Made by a program: the position numbers and the translations under genes. A stretch of DNA of 22,246 nucleotides from Methyloradius sp035460505 (GTDB taxonomy: Bacteria > Pseudomonadota > Gammaproteobacteria > Burkholderiales > Methylophilaceae): NCBI GenBank assembly GCA_035460505.1, contig DATHWP010000025.1, positions 1 through 22,246 of the forward strand. Reading direction: 5' to 3'. The notes under the pieces are model-generated. The model had not been told where the DNA came from, ran no database searches, and saw only the letters and a list, made by a program, of their open reading frames with translations. Each line of letters opens with the position of its first letter. Position 1 is the first letter of the stretch. This document shows, piece after piece, positions 7,741-18,483 of the stretch.

Positions 7741-10518
7741 CTACGCCTTGGTACTATCCAAAGGCTCATAAAACACTTTGCGCCATAGCTTTCTGATGGT
7801 CGTAGATTGCTCAGCGAGCGACTCTTCTGGCGCCCAGGCATCGGCATAACCCTGCAGACGCATGGCATGCTGCTGGCGTCTCAATTCATGGTAAGCATCA
7901 GCTGCCTGCATACCAAGCTCAGGGGGGATTAAGCCAAGCACAGAACTAAGCCGCAGAATATGAATATTGGCGCGGTTTTCGCACAGTTTAGGATTATTGT
8001 GTGCATAGGCAAGAATGAGGTATTGCACGATAAATTCAATATCGATCATGCCACCCAGGCCATGTTTGATATCAAAACGGCCAGCGACGTAATGATGGGC
8101 TTTTTTCATTTTTTGCCGCATCTGGGTAATTTCATCACGTAAAGGCTGTAGCGCTCGTGGCCGCGTCAGTATCTCAACGCGTATATTTTCAAAGGCATCG
8201 CCAACACTTGTACTACCAGCGGCAAAGCGTGCACGCGTGATCGCTTGGTGTTCCCACACCCAGGCACGTTCACGCTGGTAATTGGCAAAACTCTCAATTG
8301 AAGAGACTAACAAGCCGCTACTGCCATCTGGTCGCAGCTGCATATCAACTTCATATAACAAACCCGATGAAGTGATGGTGTTCAGCCAAGAGATAATGCG
8401 CATGCCAAACTTCACGTAAATCTCGCGCGCCTCTGGATGATCATCTTCGTATAAAAAGACCAGATCGAGGTCAGATGAATAACCCAGCTCGCGGCCACCA
8501 TGCTTGCCGTAGGCAATCACGGCGAAATTAGGCTCATCTCTATGCTTGCCCTTGATGTTTGGCCAGATCACTTTCATGACCACGCGCAGCACCATATCAG
8601 CTAGATCGCTCAATAAACCAGAGAGCTTTTGTAGAGGAATATGGTTAATCACATCTTCGCAAGCCAGTGAAAATAGGCAAGCTTGCTGAAACTCGCGCAA
8701 GGCATTCATCTGCTGTTCGGTATCGCCATCAAGCGCCTGCATCTTGGCCATCAAAGCAGCCTCTTGCTCGGCTATGCTCTGGTCAACATAAGGATTTGAG
8801 CCCAGCAGACTATCGAGTAATATCGGGTGCTGGGTAAGATAACCAGCCAGCCATGGGCTGGCGCTTACCAGTGTGACAACACGCTTGAGTACATGCGGAT
8901 ATTCAGTAAAGAAAGCCAGATAGCTGGCACGCCTGCACACTGTCTCCAACAACAAAATCATGCGATTAAGCGTTTCATTGGAGTTGGGGCGCTGGCCACA
9001 TAACTCAATCACGGCAGGCATCAACTCATCCAGACGCTTGCTGCTGATATCGGGCAAATGCTGGATTTTGTTACTGGTGCGAAACGAGGTAATAATTGCG
9101 GAGGCTTCATCGGGCGATGAGTAGCCCAAATCACCCAGCGTGAGGATCATCTGGGCTTCATCTACTTGGCCTTTCCACAGCTTGGCTAATTGTTCAATAT
9201 CGCCATCAGTCGTGATGTCGGCACTTTGTTGAACCGCAAACACCTCAGAAAACTGCCCCGAAACAAAGGCGCGAATAGCTTCAAGTTTGGTTGAAAGGCT
9301 AGCCCAGTCAGGTTCGTTCATCGCACTAGCAATCACAGCCTGATTCACGGCTGTCGTCGGCAAATCATGGGTTTGCGCGTCATTCACGTACTGCAGTCTA
9401 TGCTCTAGGTTGCGCAAGAATATATAGGCTTGCTGTAACTCAGCGGCAACGGCTTGATCAATCAATGATTTATTGGCGAGCACACCAAGCACTTGCATGG
9501 TAGGCCGAATCTGCAAGGTGTAATCCTGGCCGCCACGAATCAGCTGGAATACCTGCGCGATGAATTCAATCTCACGGATACCACCACGACCAAGCTTGAT
9601 ATTGTCATTCAGGTCACGTCGGTCAACATCACGCTGAATCTGTATTTTCAAATCGCGCATCGAGGCAAATGCGCTGTAATCGAGATATTTGCGATAGACA
9701 AATGGGCGTAACAGCTTAGCCAGGCTTTCCGCAGGCCCTGCAATCACGCGGCCTTTAATCCAGGCATAGCGCTCCCACTCTCGCCCTAGTTTTTGGTAGT
9801 AATCTTCAAGCATGGCAAAGCTCGAGGCCAATGGCCCTTCAGAGCCATAAGGTCGCAGCCGCATATCTACGCGAAAGACAAAACCATCTTCAGTAATCTC
9901 ATCCAGCGCCGCAATCAGTTTTTTGGATAAACGCGTGAAATAATCGTTGTTACTTAGCGTCTTGCCCTCGTCTTTTTTGCCATCCTCTGTCAGCTTTCGC
10001 GTTTCGCCGTCTTCTTCATAGGCATAAATCAGGTCAATATCGGATGACACATTAAGCTCGCCACCGCCCAATTTACCCATGCCCACAACAATCAGTGTTT
10101 GCTTCTTGCCGCTTAAGCCAAGCGGCTCACCATAGATCGCTTCGAGCCAAGTTGAGTGGTATTGCAAAGCAAAATTGACAGTGACTTCAGCTAAAGTCGT
10201 CATGGTCTGCATCACTTCATGCAAGTCTGCCAAGCCATTTAGATCACGCACAATCAGGCGCAACAAGGTTTGCTGGCGTAGTTTGCGCAATGCTTTTTTC
10301 AGCACGGTTTCATCCGTGATTTCGAATGCATCCAGCCGCGACTTCATCGCAGCTTCACTCAGAGGCTCATGCATATTAGCCAGAATATCTTGCACCAACG
10401 TAGCGCCGCCAGCCATCAATCGCTTGATAAAAGGGCTGCAAGCAACAGCATGTTTCAGCAAGGCCTCATCACTGCCAGGCTGGCTATCGTTTTCCAATAT
10501 TTCGCTGAGTGTATGCAT
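7741..10518 (-). CDS. glnE: Bifunctional glutamine synthetase adenylyltransferase/adenylyl-removing enzyme GlnE
   Basis: Cytosolic enzyme that adenylylates glutamine synthetase to silence it under nitrogen excess and removes AMP by phosphorolysis when nitrogen is scarce, normally under PII control. At 925 residues it is of standard length for the two-domain proteobacterial form. The N-terminal adenylyl-removing nucleotidyltransferase site is GMGKLGGGELNVSSDIDL (about 146-163, metal-binding Asp160 and Asp162). The C-terminal adenylylation site is AYGKHGGRELGYSSDLDL (about 669-686, Asp683 and Asp685). Both halves also carry the helical downstream part with GGIREIEFIAQ and GGMIDIEFIVQ. So both activities are probably present. 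The gene is divergent from acs and shares a 137-base promoter region with it. The sensor kinase and response regulator follow on the same strand. No glnB or glnA lies in the window. Confidence 0.96.
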   Translation of the reverse strand: MHTLSEILENDSQPGSDEALLKHAVACSPFIKRLMAGGATLVQDILANMHEPLSEAAMKSRLDAFEITDETVLKKALRKLRQQTLLRLIVRDLNGLADLHEVMQTMTTLAEVTVNFALQYHSTWLEAIYGEPLGLSGKKQTLIVVGMGKLGGGELNVSSDIDLIYAYEEDGETRKLTEDGKKDEGKTLSNNDYFTRLSKKLIAALDEITEDGFVFRVDMRLRPYGSEGPLASSFAMLEDYYQKLGREWERYAWIKGRVIAGPAESLAKLLRPFVYRKYLDYSAFASMRDLKIQIQRDVDRRDLNDNIKLGRGGIREIEFIAQVFQLIRGGQDYTLQIRPTMQVLGVLANKSLIDQAVAAELQQAYIFLRNLEHRLQYVNDAQTHDLPTTAVNQAVIASAMNEPDWASLSTKLEAIRAFVSGQFSEVFAVQQSADITTDGDIEQLAKLWKGQVDEAQMILTLGDLGYSSPDEASAIITSFRTSNKIQHLPDISSKRLDELMPAVIELCGQRPNSNETLNRMILLLETVCRRASYLAFFTEYPHVLKRVVTLVSASPWLAGYLTQHPILLDSLLGSNPYVDQSIAEQEAALMAKMQALDGDTEQQMNALREFQQACLFSLACEDVINHIPLQKLSGLLSDLADMVLRVVMKVIWPNIKGKHRDEPNFAVIAYGKHGGRELGYSSDLDLVFLYEDDHPEAREIYVKFGMRIISWLNTITSSGLLYEVDMQLRPDGSSGLLVSSIESFANYQRERAWVWEHQAITRARFAAGSTSVGDAFENIRVEILTRPRALQPLRDEITQMRQKMKKAHHYVAGRFDIKHGLGGMIDIEFIVQYLILAYAHNNPKLCENRANIHILRLSSVLGLIPPELGMQAADAYHELRRQQHAMRLQGYADAWAPEESLAEQSTTIRKLWRKVFYEPLDSTKA

Positions 10519-10587
10519 CTTAAAATTTTCGGAGTAATGGTATTATCGAAGCTTAACTATAACCGCTTGATAGCCACTATTGATAGC

Positions 10588-10597
10588 TACTTAAGTA
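10588..10597. promoter_or_regulatory. Palindrome TACTTAAGTA in the glnE-acs divergent promoter region
   Basis: A perfect 10-base palindrome in the middle of the 137-base region between the divergent glnE and acs starts. Just upstream, TTGATAGC occurs twice (from 10567 and 10580). These could be operator elements, but no known binding consensus was matched and a 10-base palindrome can occur by chance. Confidence 0.2.
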
Positions 10598-10655
10598 CGC
10601 TTACAAGTGACTCAAGACTAAATAAATCAAAATTATAAGTTGTTGGAGAAGAGTA

Positions 10656-12620
10656 ATGTCGTCAATTGAATCTGTAATGACCGAAACCCGCATATTTGCC
10701 CCGCACGAGGCATTTAAACAGGCGGCCACTGTTTCTGGCATTGAGGCTTATGAAAACTTATGCAACCTCGCCGAGCAGGATTACACGGGCTTCTGGGCAG
10801 ATTTAGCTAATGCAGAGATTGATTGGCACAAACCATTCACCGAAATTTTAGACGAGTCCACACCACCCTTTTACCGCTGGTTTTACGACGGCGAATTAAA
10901 TGCTTCTTACAATTGTCTCGACCGCCACTTAGCTTCACGCGGCGATAAAACCGCAATCATCTTTGAAGCCGATGACGGCACTTCCGCCCACATCAGCTAC
11001 AAAGCCCTGCACCAACGAGTTTGCCGCTTTGCTAATGCCTTGAAAAAGCAAGGCGTTGGCCTTGGCGACCGCGTGGTGATCTATCTGCCAATGAGCGTTG
11101 AAGCGGTTGTTGCCATGCAAGCCTGTGCCCGTATCGGTGCTATTCACTCAGTAGTGTTCGGTGGATTTTCAGCCAAAAGCCTGCATGAACGTATCACTGA
11201 CGTAGGGGCAAAACTGGTGATTACTGCCGATGAAGGCATGCGTGGCGGCAAAGCCGTGGGCTTAAAATCTGCGGTGGATGAATCCCTTACTATGGGCGGC
11301 TGTGACGCTGTTGAAAAAGTCATCGTCTATCGCCGCACTGGCGGAAAAACCGCATGGAATGACTCAAAAGACCTTTGGTGGCATGAGCTGGAAGCGGCTG
11401 AATCAGACTATTGCGAACCAACTTGGGTCAATGCAGAGCATCCTTTATTCATTCTTTACACCTCTGGCTCTACTGGCAAACCCAAAGGTGTGCAGCACTC
11501 TACAGCGGGCTATCTGCTGGGCGCCATCCTCAGCCTTAAATGGGTGTTCGACCATAAGGCCACTGATATTTTCTGGTGTACCGCCGATGTAGGCTGGATC
11601 ACAGGCCACAGCTATGTGGCTTATGGCCCATTGGCGCTGGGCGGCACACAAGTCGTGTTTGAAGGTATCCCCACTTACCCTGATGCTGGCCGCTTCTGGC
11701 AAATGATAGAGAAACACAAAGTCAGTGTGTTTTACACCGCGCCTACGGCTATCCGCTCACTCATCAAACTGGGTGGCAATCTGCCGAATAACTATGATCT
11801 CAGCAGCCTGCGCCTGCTTGGCACAGTGGGCGAGCCTATCAACCCTGAAGCGTGGATGTGGTATCACACTGTGGTTGGCAAAGAACGTTGCCCAATTGCC
11901 GACACCTGGTGGCAAACCGAAACGGGCTCACATATGATCGCGCCGCTGCCTGGCGCAATTGCTGCAAAACCTGGTTCATGCACATTGCCACTGCCTGGCA
12001 TTATGGCCGATGTGGTAAATGAAGATGGTAGCGCCGTCAGTGGCACTGAAGGTGGCCTGCTCGTCATCAAAAAACCGTTCCCATCATTGCTGCGCACGAT
12101 CTGGAATGACCCAGACCGTTTTCAGCGCACCTACTTCCCGAGCACCCTGCCCGGCTACTATTTGGCAGGCGATTCAGCCCACCGCGATACCGATGGCTAT
12201 TTCTGGATCATGGGACGTATAGATGACGTGCTCAACGTATCAGGCCATCGCCTCGGTACCATGGAAATTGAATCTGCACTCGTCGCAAACCCATTAGTTG
12301 CTGAAGCCGCCATTGTTGGCAAACCGCATGAAATCAAGGGCGAAAGCATCGTGGCTTATGTAGTGCTTAAAGGCGAGCGCCCAGAGGGTGAAGCTGCCAA
12401 GAAAATAGTCGCTGAGCTACGCGACTGGGTAGGCAAAGAGATTGGTCCAATTGCCAAACCAGATGAAATCAGGTTCGGCGATAACCTTCCAAAAACCCGT
12501 TCGGGCAAAATCATGCGCAGACTGCTAAGAAGCTTGGCGAAGGGCGAAGAGATTACTTCGGATATTTCTACGCTGGATAATCCTGCAATTCTGGAGCAGT
12601 TAAAGCAGCCAATTGTTTAA
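10656..12620 (+). CDS. acs: Acetyl-CoA synthetase (AMP-forming) Acs
   Basis: Activates acetate with ATP and CoA to acetyl-CoA through acetyl-AMP, in the cytosol. The 654 residues match bacterial Acs (about 650). The adenylate-forming core motif is YTSGSTGKPKG (268-278), followed by TADVGWITGHSYV. The acyl-pocket segment DTWWQTETG (416-424) has the double Trp that limits the enzyme to small acids. GHRLGTMEIESALV is the hinge/C-terminal-lobe motif. PKTRSGKIMRRLLR carries Lys618, the residue whose acetylation shuts off this family. ATG 10656 has a good Shine-Dalgarno sequence (GGAGA at 10645-10649), the clearest in the window. Divergent from glnE. A lipoprotein gene follows after 23 bases with no terminator between. 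In a methylotroph it would serve acetate scavenging or overflow recovery, which is inference. Confidence 0.96.
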   Translation: MSSIESVMTETRIFAPHEAFKQAATVSGIEAYENLCNLAEQDYTGFWADLANAEIDWHKPFTEILDESTPPFYRWFYDGELNASYNCLDRHLASRGDKTAIIFEADDGTSAHISYKALHQRVCRFANALKKQGVGLGDRVVIYLPMSVEAVVAMQACARIGAIHSVVFGGFSAKSLHERITDVGAKLVITADEGMRGGKAVGLKSAVDESLTMGGCDAVEKVIVYRRTGGKTAWNDSKDLWWHELEAAESDYCEPTWVNAEHPLFILYTSGSTGKPKGVQHSTAGYLLGAILSLKWVFDHKATDIFWCTADVGWITGHSYVAYGPLALGGTQVVFEGIPTYPDAGRFWQMIEKHKVSVFYTAPTAIRSLIKLGGNLPNNYDLSSLRLLGTVGEPINPEAWMWYHTVVGKERCPIADTWWQTETGSHMIAPLPGAIAAKPGSCTLPLPGIMADVVNEDGSAVSGTEGGLLVIKKPFPSLLRTIWNDPDRFQRTYFPSTLPGYYLAGDSAHRDTDGYFWIMGRIDDVLNVSGHRLGTMEIESALVANPLVAEAAIVGKPHEIKGESIVAYVVLKGERPEGEAAKKIVAELRDWVGKEIGPIAKPDEIRFGDNLPKTRSGKIMRRLLRSLAKGEEITSDISTLDNPAILEQLKQPIV

Positions 12621-12643
12621 AAAAGACTACTACAGTAAAAATT

Positions 12644-13192
12644 ATGTTGAAAAATCTTCTAGCAATCGCGGCAACACTTATTCTCATGTCTGCTTGCGCA
12701 GAACAAAAACCGACTATGCCTCAACAAGAAATCACATTTTGTGAGATCGTTAACAAGTATCGAGACATTTATGTAAGTGAATCAAATAAAGATTTTTACA
12801 TTGATAAAGAAGCGAAGCTCGCTAGTATATTTTCTGACCGTACAACACAACTAATTCAAGTTCTGGGCGATGGAAATATTGTTGGATGGCAGGGCTACAT
12901 TAAGCAAATACTTTCGAGCAAAGAAGGTGCATTCCTAGAAGTCACACTACCTTGCAAAGTAGAACTAAAACCTCAAGATAATCTAATTATAAAAATTAAT
13001 ACTCCTCTTTATGAGTCATTACGAAACTTTCATGAAAAGTCAGAAATTCATTTTTCAGGAAACTTTTTAGTAAGTCCAACGAACGTACCTAGCGAATTCC
13101 CTTACAAGGCCTACTACGGGGAAACAAGCTTTACGGAAACAGGAAGTATGCGTGAGCCTGAACTTTTATTCATGTTTAGAGAGTTGAAATAA
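12644..13192 (+). CDS. Putative small lipoprotein, A+T-rich, unknown function
   Basis: A 182-residue product with a short signal peptide (MLKNLLAIAATLILMSACAEQ) whose lipobox MSAC makes Cys18 the predicted lipidation site. The mature protein is polar and probably mainly beta (GNIVGWQGYIKQIL, FLEVTLPC, EIHFSGNFLVSP), with further Cys residues near 33 and 105 that could form a periplasmic disulfide. The layout vaguely recalls small OB-fold-like exported proteins, but I do not recognise the family. The coding sequence is visibly richer in A+T and in AAA, ATT and AAT codons than acs before it and the gene after it, which suggests later acquisition. It lies 23 bases after acs and three bases before the DUF1877-like gene, so it may be co-transcribed with both. 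Confidence 0.7.
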   Translation: MLKNLLAIAATLILMSACAEQKPTMPQQEITFCEIVNKYRDIYVSESNKDFYIDKEAKLASIFSDRTTQLIQVLGDGNIVGWQGYIKQILSSKEGAFLEVTLPCKVELKPQDNLIIKINTPLYESLRNFHEKSEIHFSGNFLVSPTNVPSEFPYKAYYGETSFTETGSMREPELLFMFRELK

Positions 13193-13195
13193 CAT

Positions 13196-13693
13196 ATGAG
13201 CATGATCGGATATTTTGCTGCGGTCGATGAAGACACATTAAGCGACCTCAAGAGCGACTCTAGCCTGATTGAGGAATATCTTTACCCAAATGATGGCGAT
13301 GACGAGCCGCCCAACTCCATGGATGTAGATAAATGCTGGCATGCCATTCATTACATGCTGACGGGTCAAGCGCTTGGCGGCGACGAGCCCTACTCACTGG
13401 CGGTGCTTGGTGGCGAAGACCTTGGAGAAGACTTGGGCTATGGCCCTGCCCGTTTTCTGACGCCTGAACAGGTTGAAGATGTTGCTGCAACACTCAGGAC
13501 AGTTGGCGTGGATGAGCTTGCTAGCAAATACGCGCCTGAAGAAATGGAACTGGCAGAGATCTACCCAGGCGTTATCTGGGTAAAAGATAGTGAAAATGCA
13601 CTTGAGTATGTGCTGGAAAACTATGAGCGTTTAGTAGAGTTTTATTCGGCTGCTGCTGAACGCGGCGATGGCATGATTCTCTGGATAGCCTAG
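13196..13693 (+). CDS. DUF1877 / YfbM-like protein
   Basis: A 165-residue acidic protein that I match to the DUF1877 family (E. coli YfbM) from the opening MSMIGYFAAVDEDTL, the segment MDVDKCWHAIHYMLTG with a conserved Asp-Lys-x-Trp and His, the LAVLGGEDLGEDLGYGPARFL segment and the late MELAEIYPGVIW. It has no signal peptide and no membrane helix, so it is cytosolic. No biochemical function is established for the family as far as I know. YfbM-type genes are often scattered and exchanged between genomes, including near toxin or immunity-like loci, but nothing here shows such a role. ATG 13196 follows the lipoprotein stop by three bases. A second in-frame ATG lies two codons later at 13202. 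Confidence 0.85.
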   Translation: MSMIGYFAAVDEDTLSDLKSDSSLIEEYLYPNDGDDEPPNSMDVDKCWHAIHYMLTGQALGGDEPYSLAVLGGEDLGEDLGYGPARFLTPEQVEDVAATLRTVGVDELASKYAPEEMELAEIYPGVIWVKDSENALEYVLENYERLVEFYSAAAERGDGMILWIA

Positions 13694-13733
13694 TTATTAA
13701 TAAACTAATCGCTTATTTAATACTGCACGCCTG

Positions 13734-14513
13734 ATGAAAACAATCGTTTACCAATCCTACCGCACTACCAATGTTCCGGGCTGGATAGAAACTTGTATGC
13801 AAACCGTGCGTGCCTGGGCGGCTTTAAAGGGTTTTGAATATCAATTCATTGATGACAGTCTGTTTGATTACATACCCAATTGGGTTCGTGAAAAATCCGT
13901 GGGAGAAATTTGCCCCCAGACAGATTTAGCACGGCTGATTATTGCCAAAAAATATCTATCGCAAGGCTATGAGCAAACCATCTGGATTGATGCCGATATG
14001 GTGGTGTTTGCGCCTGAACATCTGGTTGTCTCGCCGCAAACTGGATATTTATTCTGCCATGAGACTTGGGTAAAGTCTGATCAACAAGGCAAACTTGCCA
14101 TCACTCATCACATCAACAACTCGATCACGTCATTTGCAAAAAATAACCAGCAACTGGATTTCTTGATTGATGCCTGTCTTCGTATAGCGTCTCTGAAGCC
14201 AAAACTGACCAGGCTAGACTTAGGTACCACATTGCTATCGAGTCTTGGCAATGCCATCCCTATCCCATTATTGACTAACGTGGGAATGTTTAGCCCTGAC
14301 ATGATGACAGACATCACCAATGGAACAGACCTTTACCTTAAAGCGTATGCAGCGAAAATGATGGCGCCTCTGGCATGTGCCAATATGTGCGCATCTTTGG
14401 TGGGGAGAAGCTCACGAGATGTAGCGAGCGACAATCTGCTGTATGAGCAAGTGATAGATAAGTGCCTGGAATCAAAAGGCGAGGTAGTAAACAGGCATTT
14501 CATGCCGCGGTAA
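13734..14513 (+). CDS. GT-A fold glycosyltransferase-like protein
   Basis: A 259-residue soluble protein with the look of a nucleotide-sugar glycosyltransferase of the GT-A fold (related to the GT32/GT34-like or capsular polysaccharide group). The opening KTIVYQSYRTTNVPGWIETC and the segment TDLARLIIAKKYLSQGYEQ lead into IWIDADMVVF, with the Asp86-x-Asp88 metal/nucleotide-binding motif. The latter half (about 150-259) is less typical. NVGMFSPDMM and the later LLYEQVIDKCL resemble the acceptor-side helix region of such enzymes, while several usual landmarks are missing. It stands alone, 40 bases after the DUF1877-like gene and about 100 bases before prfC, without other cell-surface sugar genes nearby. 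Donor and acceptor are unknown. The fold class is reasonably supported; actual activity is not. Confidence 0.6.
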   Translation: MKTIVYQSYRTTNVPGWIETCMQTVRAWAALKGFEYQFIDDSLFDYIPNWVREKSVGEICPQTDLARLIIAKKYLSQGYEQTIWIDADMVVFAPEHLVVSPQTGYLFCHETWVKSDQQGKLAITHHINNSITSFAKNNQQLDFLIDACLRIASLKPKLTRLDLGTTLLSSLGNAIPIPLLTNVGMFSPDMMTDITNGTDLYLKAYAAKMMAPLACANMCASLVGRSSRDVASDNLLYEQVIDKCLESKGEVVNRHFMPR

Positions 14514-14556
14514 CATCTATTAGCGCAAAGCCCGTTTACTAGCATATTCAGATTAA

Positions 14557-14594
14557 GCAAAAGCAGGCTCTGTGCTGTAAAATACTGCTTTTGC
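14557..14594. repeat. Perfect 10-base inverted repeat before prfC
   Basis: GCAAAAGCAG (14557-14566) and CTGCTTTTGC (14585-14594) are exact reverse complements separated by 18 bases. The spacer contains TAAAAT (14578-14583), a fair match to a -10 box, about 34 bases before the prfC start. It lacks the T-run of a terminator in either direction, so an operator around a promoter, or a hairpin in the prfC leader, fits better. Confidence 0.5.
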
Positions 14595-14616
14595 ACACCT
14601 TTAAGCTATTCGCCGC

Positions 14617-16187
<1,571 letters not shown>

Positions 16188-16191
<4 letters not shown>

Positions 16192-18452
16192 CCGCCCAGT
16201 TTCCCTGCCAATTCAAGGGTAAGTAAATTGACGATCTCGTCAGGAGGCACTGGCCGACTAAACAGATAGCCCTGCATCTGGTCGCAACCGTTATGTTGTA
16301 AGAACGCAAGTTGTTCAGTGGTTTCTACGCCCTCGGCGATCACATTCAATTTGAGGCTATGCGACATGCTGATAATCGCCTTAATAATGGCCGCATCATA
16401 AGGGTCAGTCGTAATATCGCGTACAAAACTCTTATCGATTTTGATCGTATCAACAGGCAACCGCTTCAAGTATGAAAGGCTGGAGTAGCCTGTACCAAAA
16501 TCATCAATCGAGAGCTTTACGCCCATATTCTTAAGCTTGTTTAACCACTCTATGGCATCAGCCATGCCTTGGATGGCGATACTTTCAGTGACTTCAAGTT
16601 CCAGCAAATGCGGCTCCATGCCTGTTTGCAGTAGTGTGCGCGTCACTTGTTGCAAAAAGTTAGGTTGCCGCAACTCAACCACGGAAAGATTCACGGCCAC
16701 AGGCAGCGCTGGCAAACCCATTTTCTGCCAAGCCACATTCTGGCTGCAAGCTTCATGCAGCACCCAATTGCCTATACGTTTAATCAACCCACTATCTTCA
16801 GCCACGGGGATAAAACGGTCAGGAGAGATCAAGCCCCAATCCGGATGTTGCCAGCGCAATAAGGCTTCTACCCCAATAATTTTTCCTGTTGTCAGCGATA
16901 CCTTGGGCTGATACACCAGCTTGAATTCTTGTTTTGAAATGGCTTTTTGCAGGCTATTCTCAAGCGATAACTGCTCAGCTACGCGCTGGGTCATTTCATT
17001 GGCAAAAAACTGGTAGTTATTACGGCCTGCGCCCTTGGCGTGATACATCGCGGTATCTGCATTTTTGGTCAGCATTTCAGCGTTGCTGCCGTCATCTGGG
17101 TATATGGCGATCCCGATGCTTAGCGATATATTCAGTTCATGGCTATCAATCGCGAAGCTTTTGAGGGTTGCCGCTAACAGTTTTTCGGCAATCTCGGCTG
17201 GCGCGTAATCATCGGCAATTTCTGGCAGCAAAATAATGAATTCATCACCACCTTGGCGGCTAATGGTATCGCTAGTGCGCAAACAATTTTGCAAGCGGCG
17301 ACTCAGCTGCTTGAGCAATATATCGCCGATTTCATGGCCCAAGGTATCGTTGATTTTCTTGAAATGGTCAATATCAAGAAACATCAAAGCTGCTTTTACA
17401 TGGCGGCGTTGCGCAGAATTCAATGCCTGTGTAATACGGTCAGTCAGTAAGAGACGATTTGGCAAATCAGTTAAGAAATCATGCTCCGCCAGATAGGTCA
17501 TCTTATGCGCCATTTTCTTGGTTTCACTGACATCATGAAACACAAGCACAACGCCATACATCACCCCATTTTGATCACGAATTGGTGCGGCAGAGTCTTC
17601 AATATCAAACTCTTTACCACTTTTGCTGACTAGCAAAGTATGGTTAGCCAAACCACAGACCTCGCCATGCGCCAGCACCACATCTACTGGGTTAGGCGCC
17701 AGCTTGCGTGAACTCTCATTGAGGATGCGAAACACCTCAAGTATTGGCTTGCCAAAGGCATCCTGTTTATTCCAGCCCGTCATCCTCTCGGCGACAGGAT
17801 TAAGGTAAGCCACTTCAGATTGCATATTAGTTGTGATGACAGCATCACCAATTGATTCAAGCGTGACCAGTGCTAGCTGTTTCTGGCTAAAAAGCTCTTC
17901 TTCAGTTTGCTTGCGAAGCTCGATTTCCTCGACCAATTTGTTGTTCGTTGCGGTTATCTCTTCTGTGCGTAAAGCAACTAAGCGCTCCAGATTACGGTTT
18001 AAATCTTCAAGCGCAAGTTCTGCGGTAATGCGTTTTTGAATTTGCTGCTCTAGCTGCACTACGGTATCGGCTAATTGCTTGATACTCGGTATTTTGAGCG
18101 CAGTGGGAATCAATCGCCAGAGCATAACAGCGGTCACGGCAGAGAAAATAGCTGTTAGCGCTTTAGCACTGGCATCTAGCCAATACGCGGGCTCCCATAT
18201 GGTTAGAATCGAAATTAAATGCGTGGTACCGCAAGCGCAGATAAACAGCGAAAACAACCAGAATATGCCGTTGAACTGCATATCTCGGCGCTTGCGCACA
18301 AAATAAATAATGGCAACCGGGATAGTGTAATAAGAGAGGAATATCAGGCCGTCTGATACAACATATAACCACAGCAGGGAAGGTGTCCAGAGATAACAAT
18401 GCCCATGCGGCATGAATTGGCTTGGAACAAGCCATTGCGATATAAGATCCAT
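16188..18452 (-). CDS. PAS-GGDEF-EAL protein with ethylene-receptor-like membrane domain
   Basis: A 754-residue membrane protein for cyclic-di-GMP turnover. Residues about 26-117 form three helices that align with the ETR1 ethylene-binding domain: Asp34, Tyr41, Pro45, Cys74 and His78 correspond in spacing to ETR1 Asp25, Tyr32, Pro36, Cys65 and His69, and the third helix shares AKxLTA with a Lys. In ETR1, Cys65 and His69 hold the copper ion that binds ethylene. A coiled-coil segment (about 123-190) follows, then PAS (about 192-310), GGDEF (about 320-480) with an intact GGDEF motif (401-405) and the inhibitory RxxD (Arg392 to Asp395), then EAL (about 500-750) with EALLR (529-533), Asn588, Glu620, Asp650-Asp651 and Lys671. 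Both halves look catalytically competent, though one often dominates. The ATG at 18452 follows GGGGA at a fair distance. Not obviously in an operon. Confidence 0.9.
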
Positions 18453-18483
18453 ACTAATTTTCCCCGATGCTATGAATGCTTAC

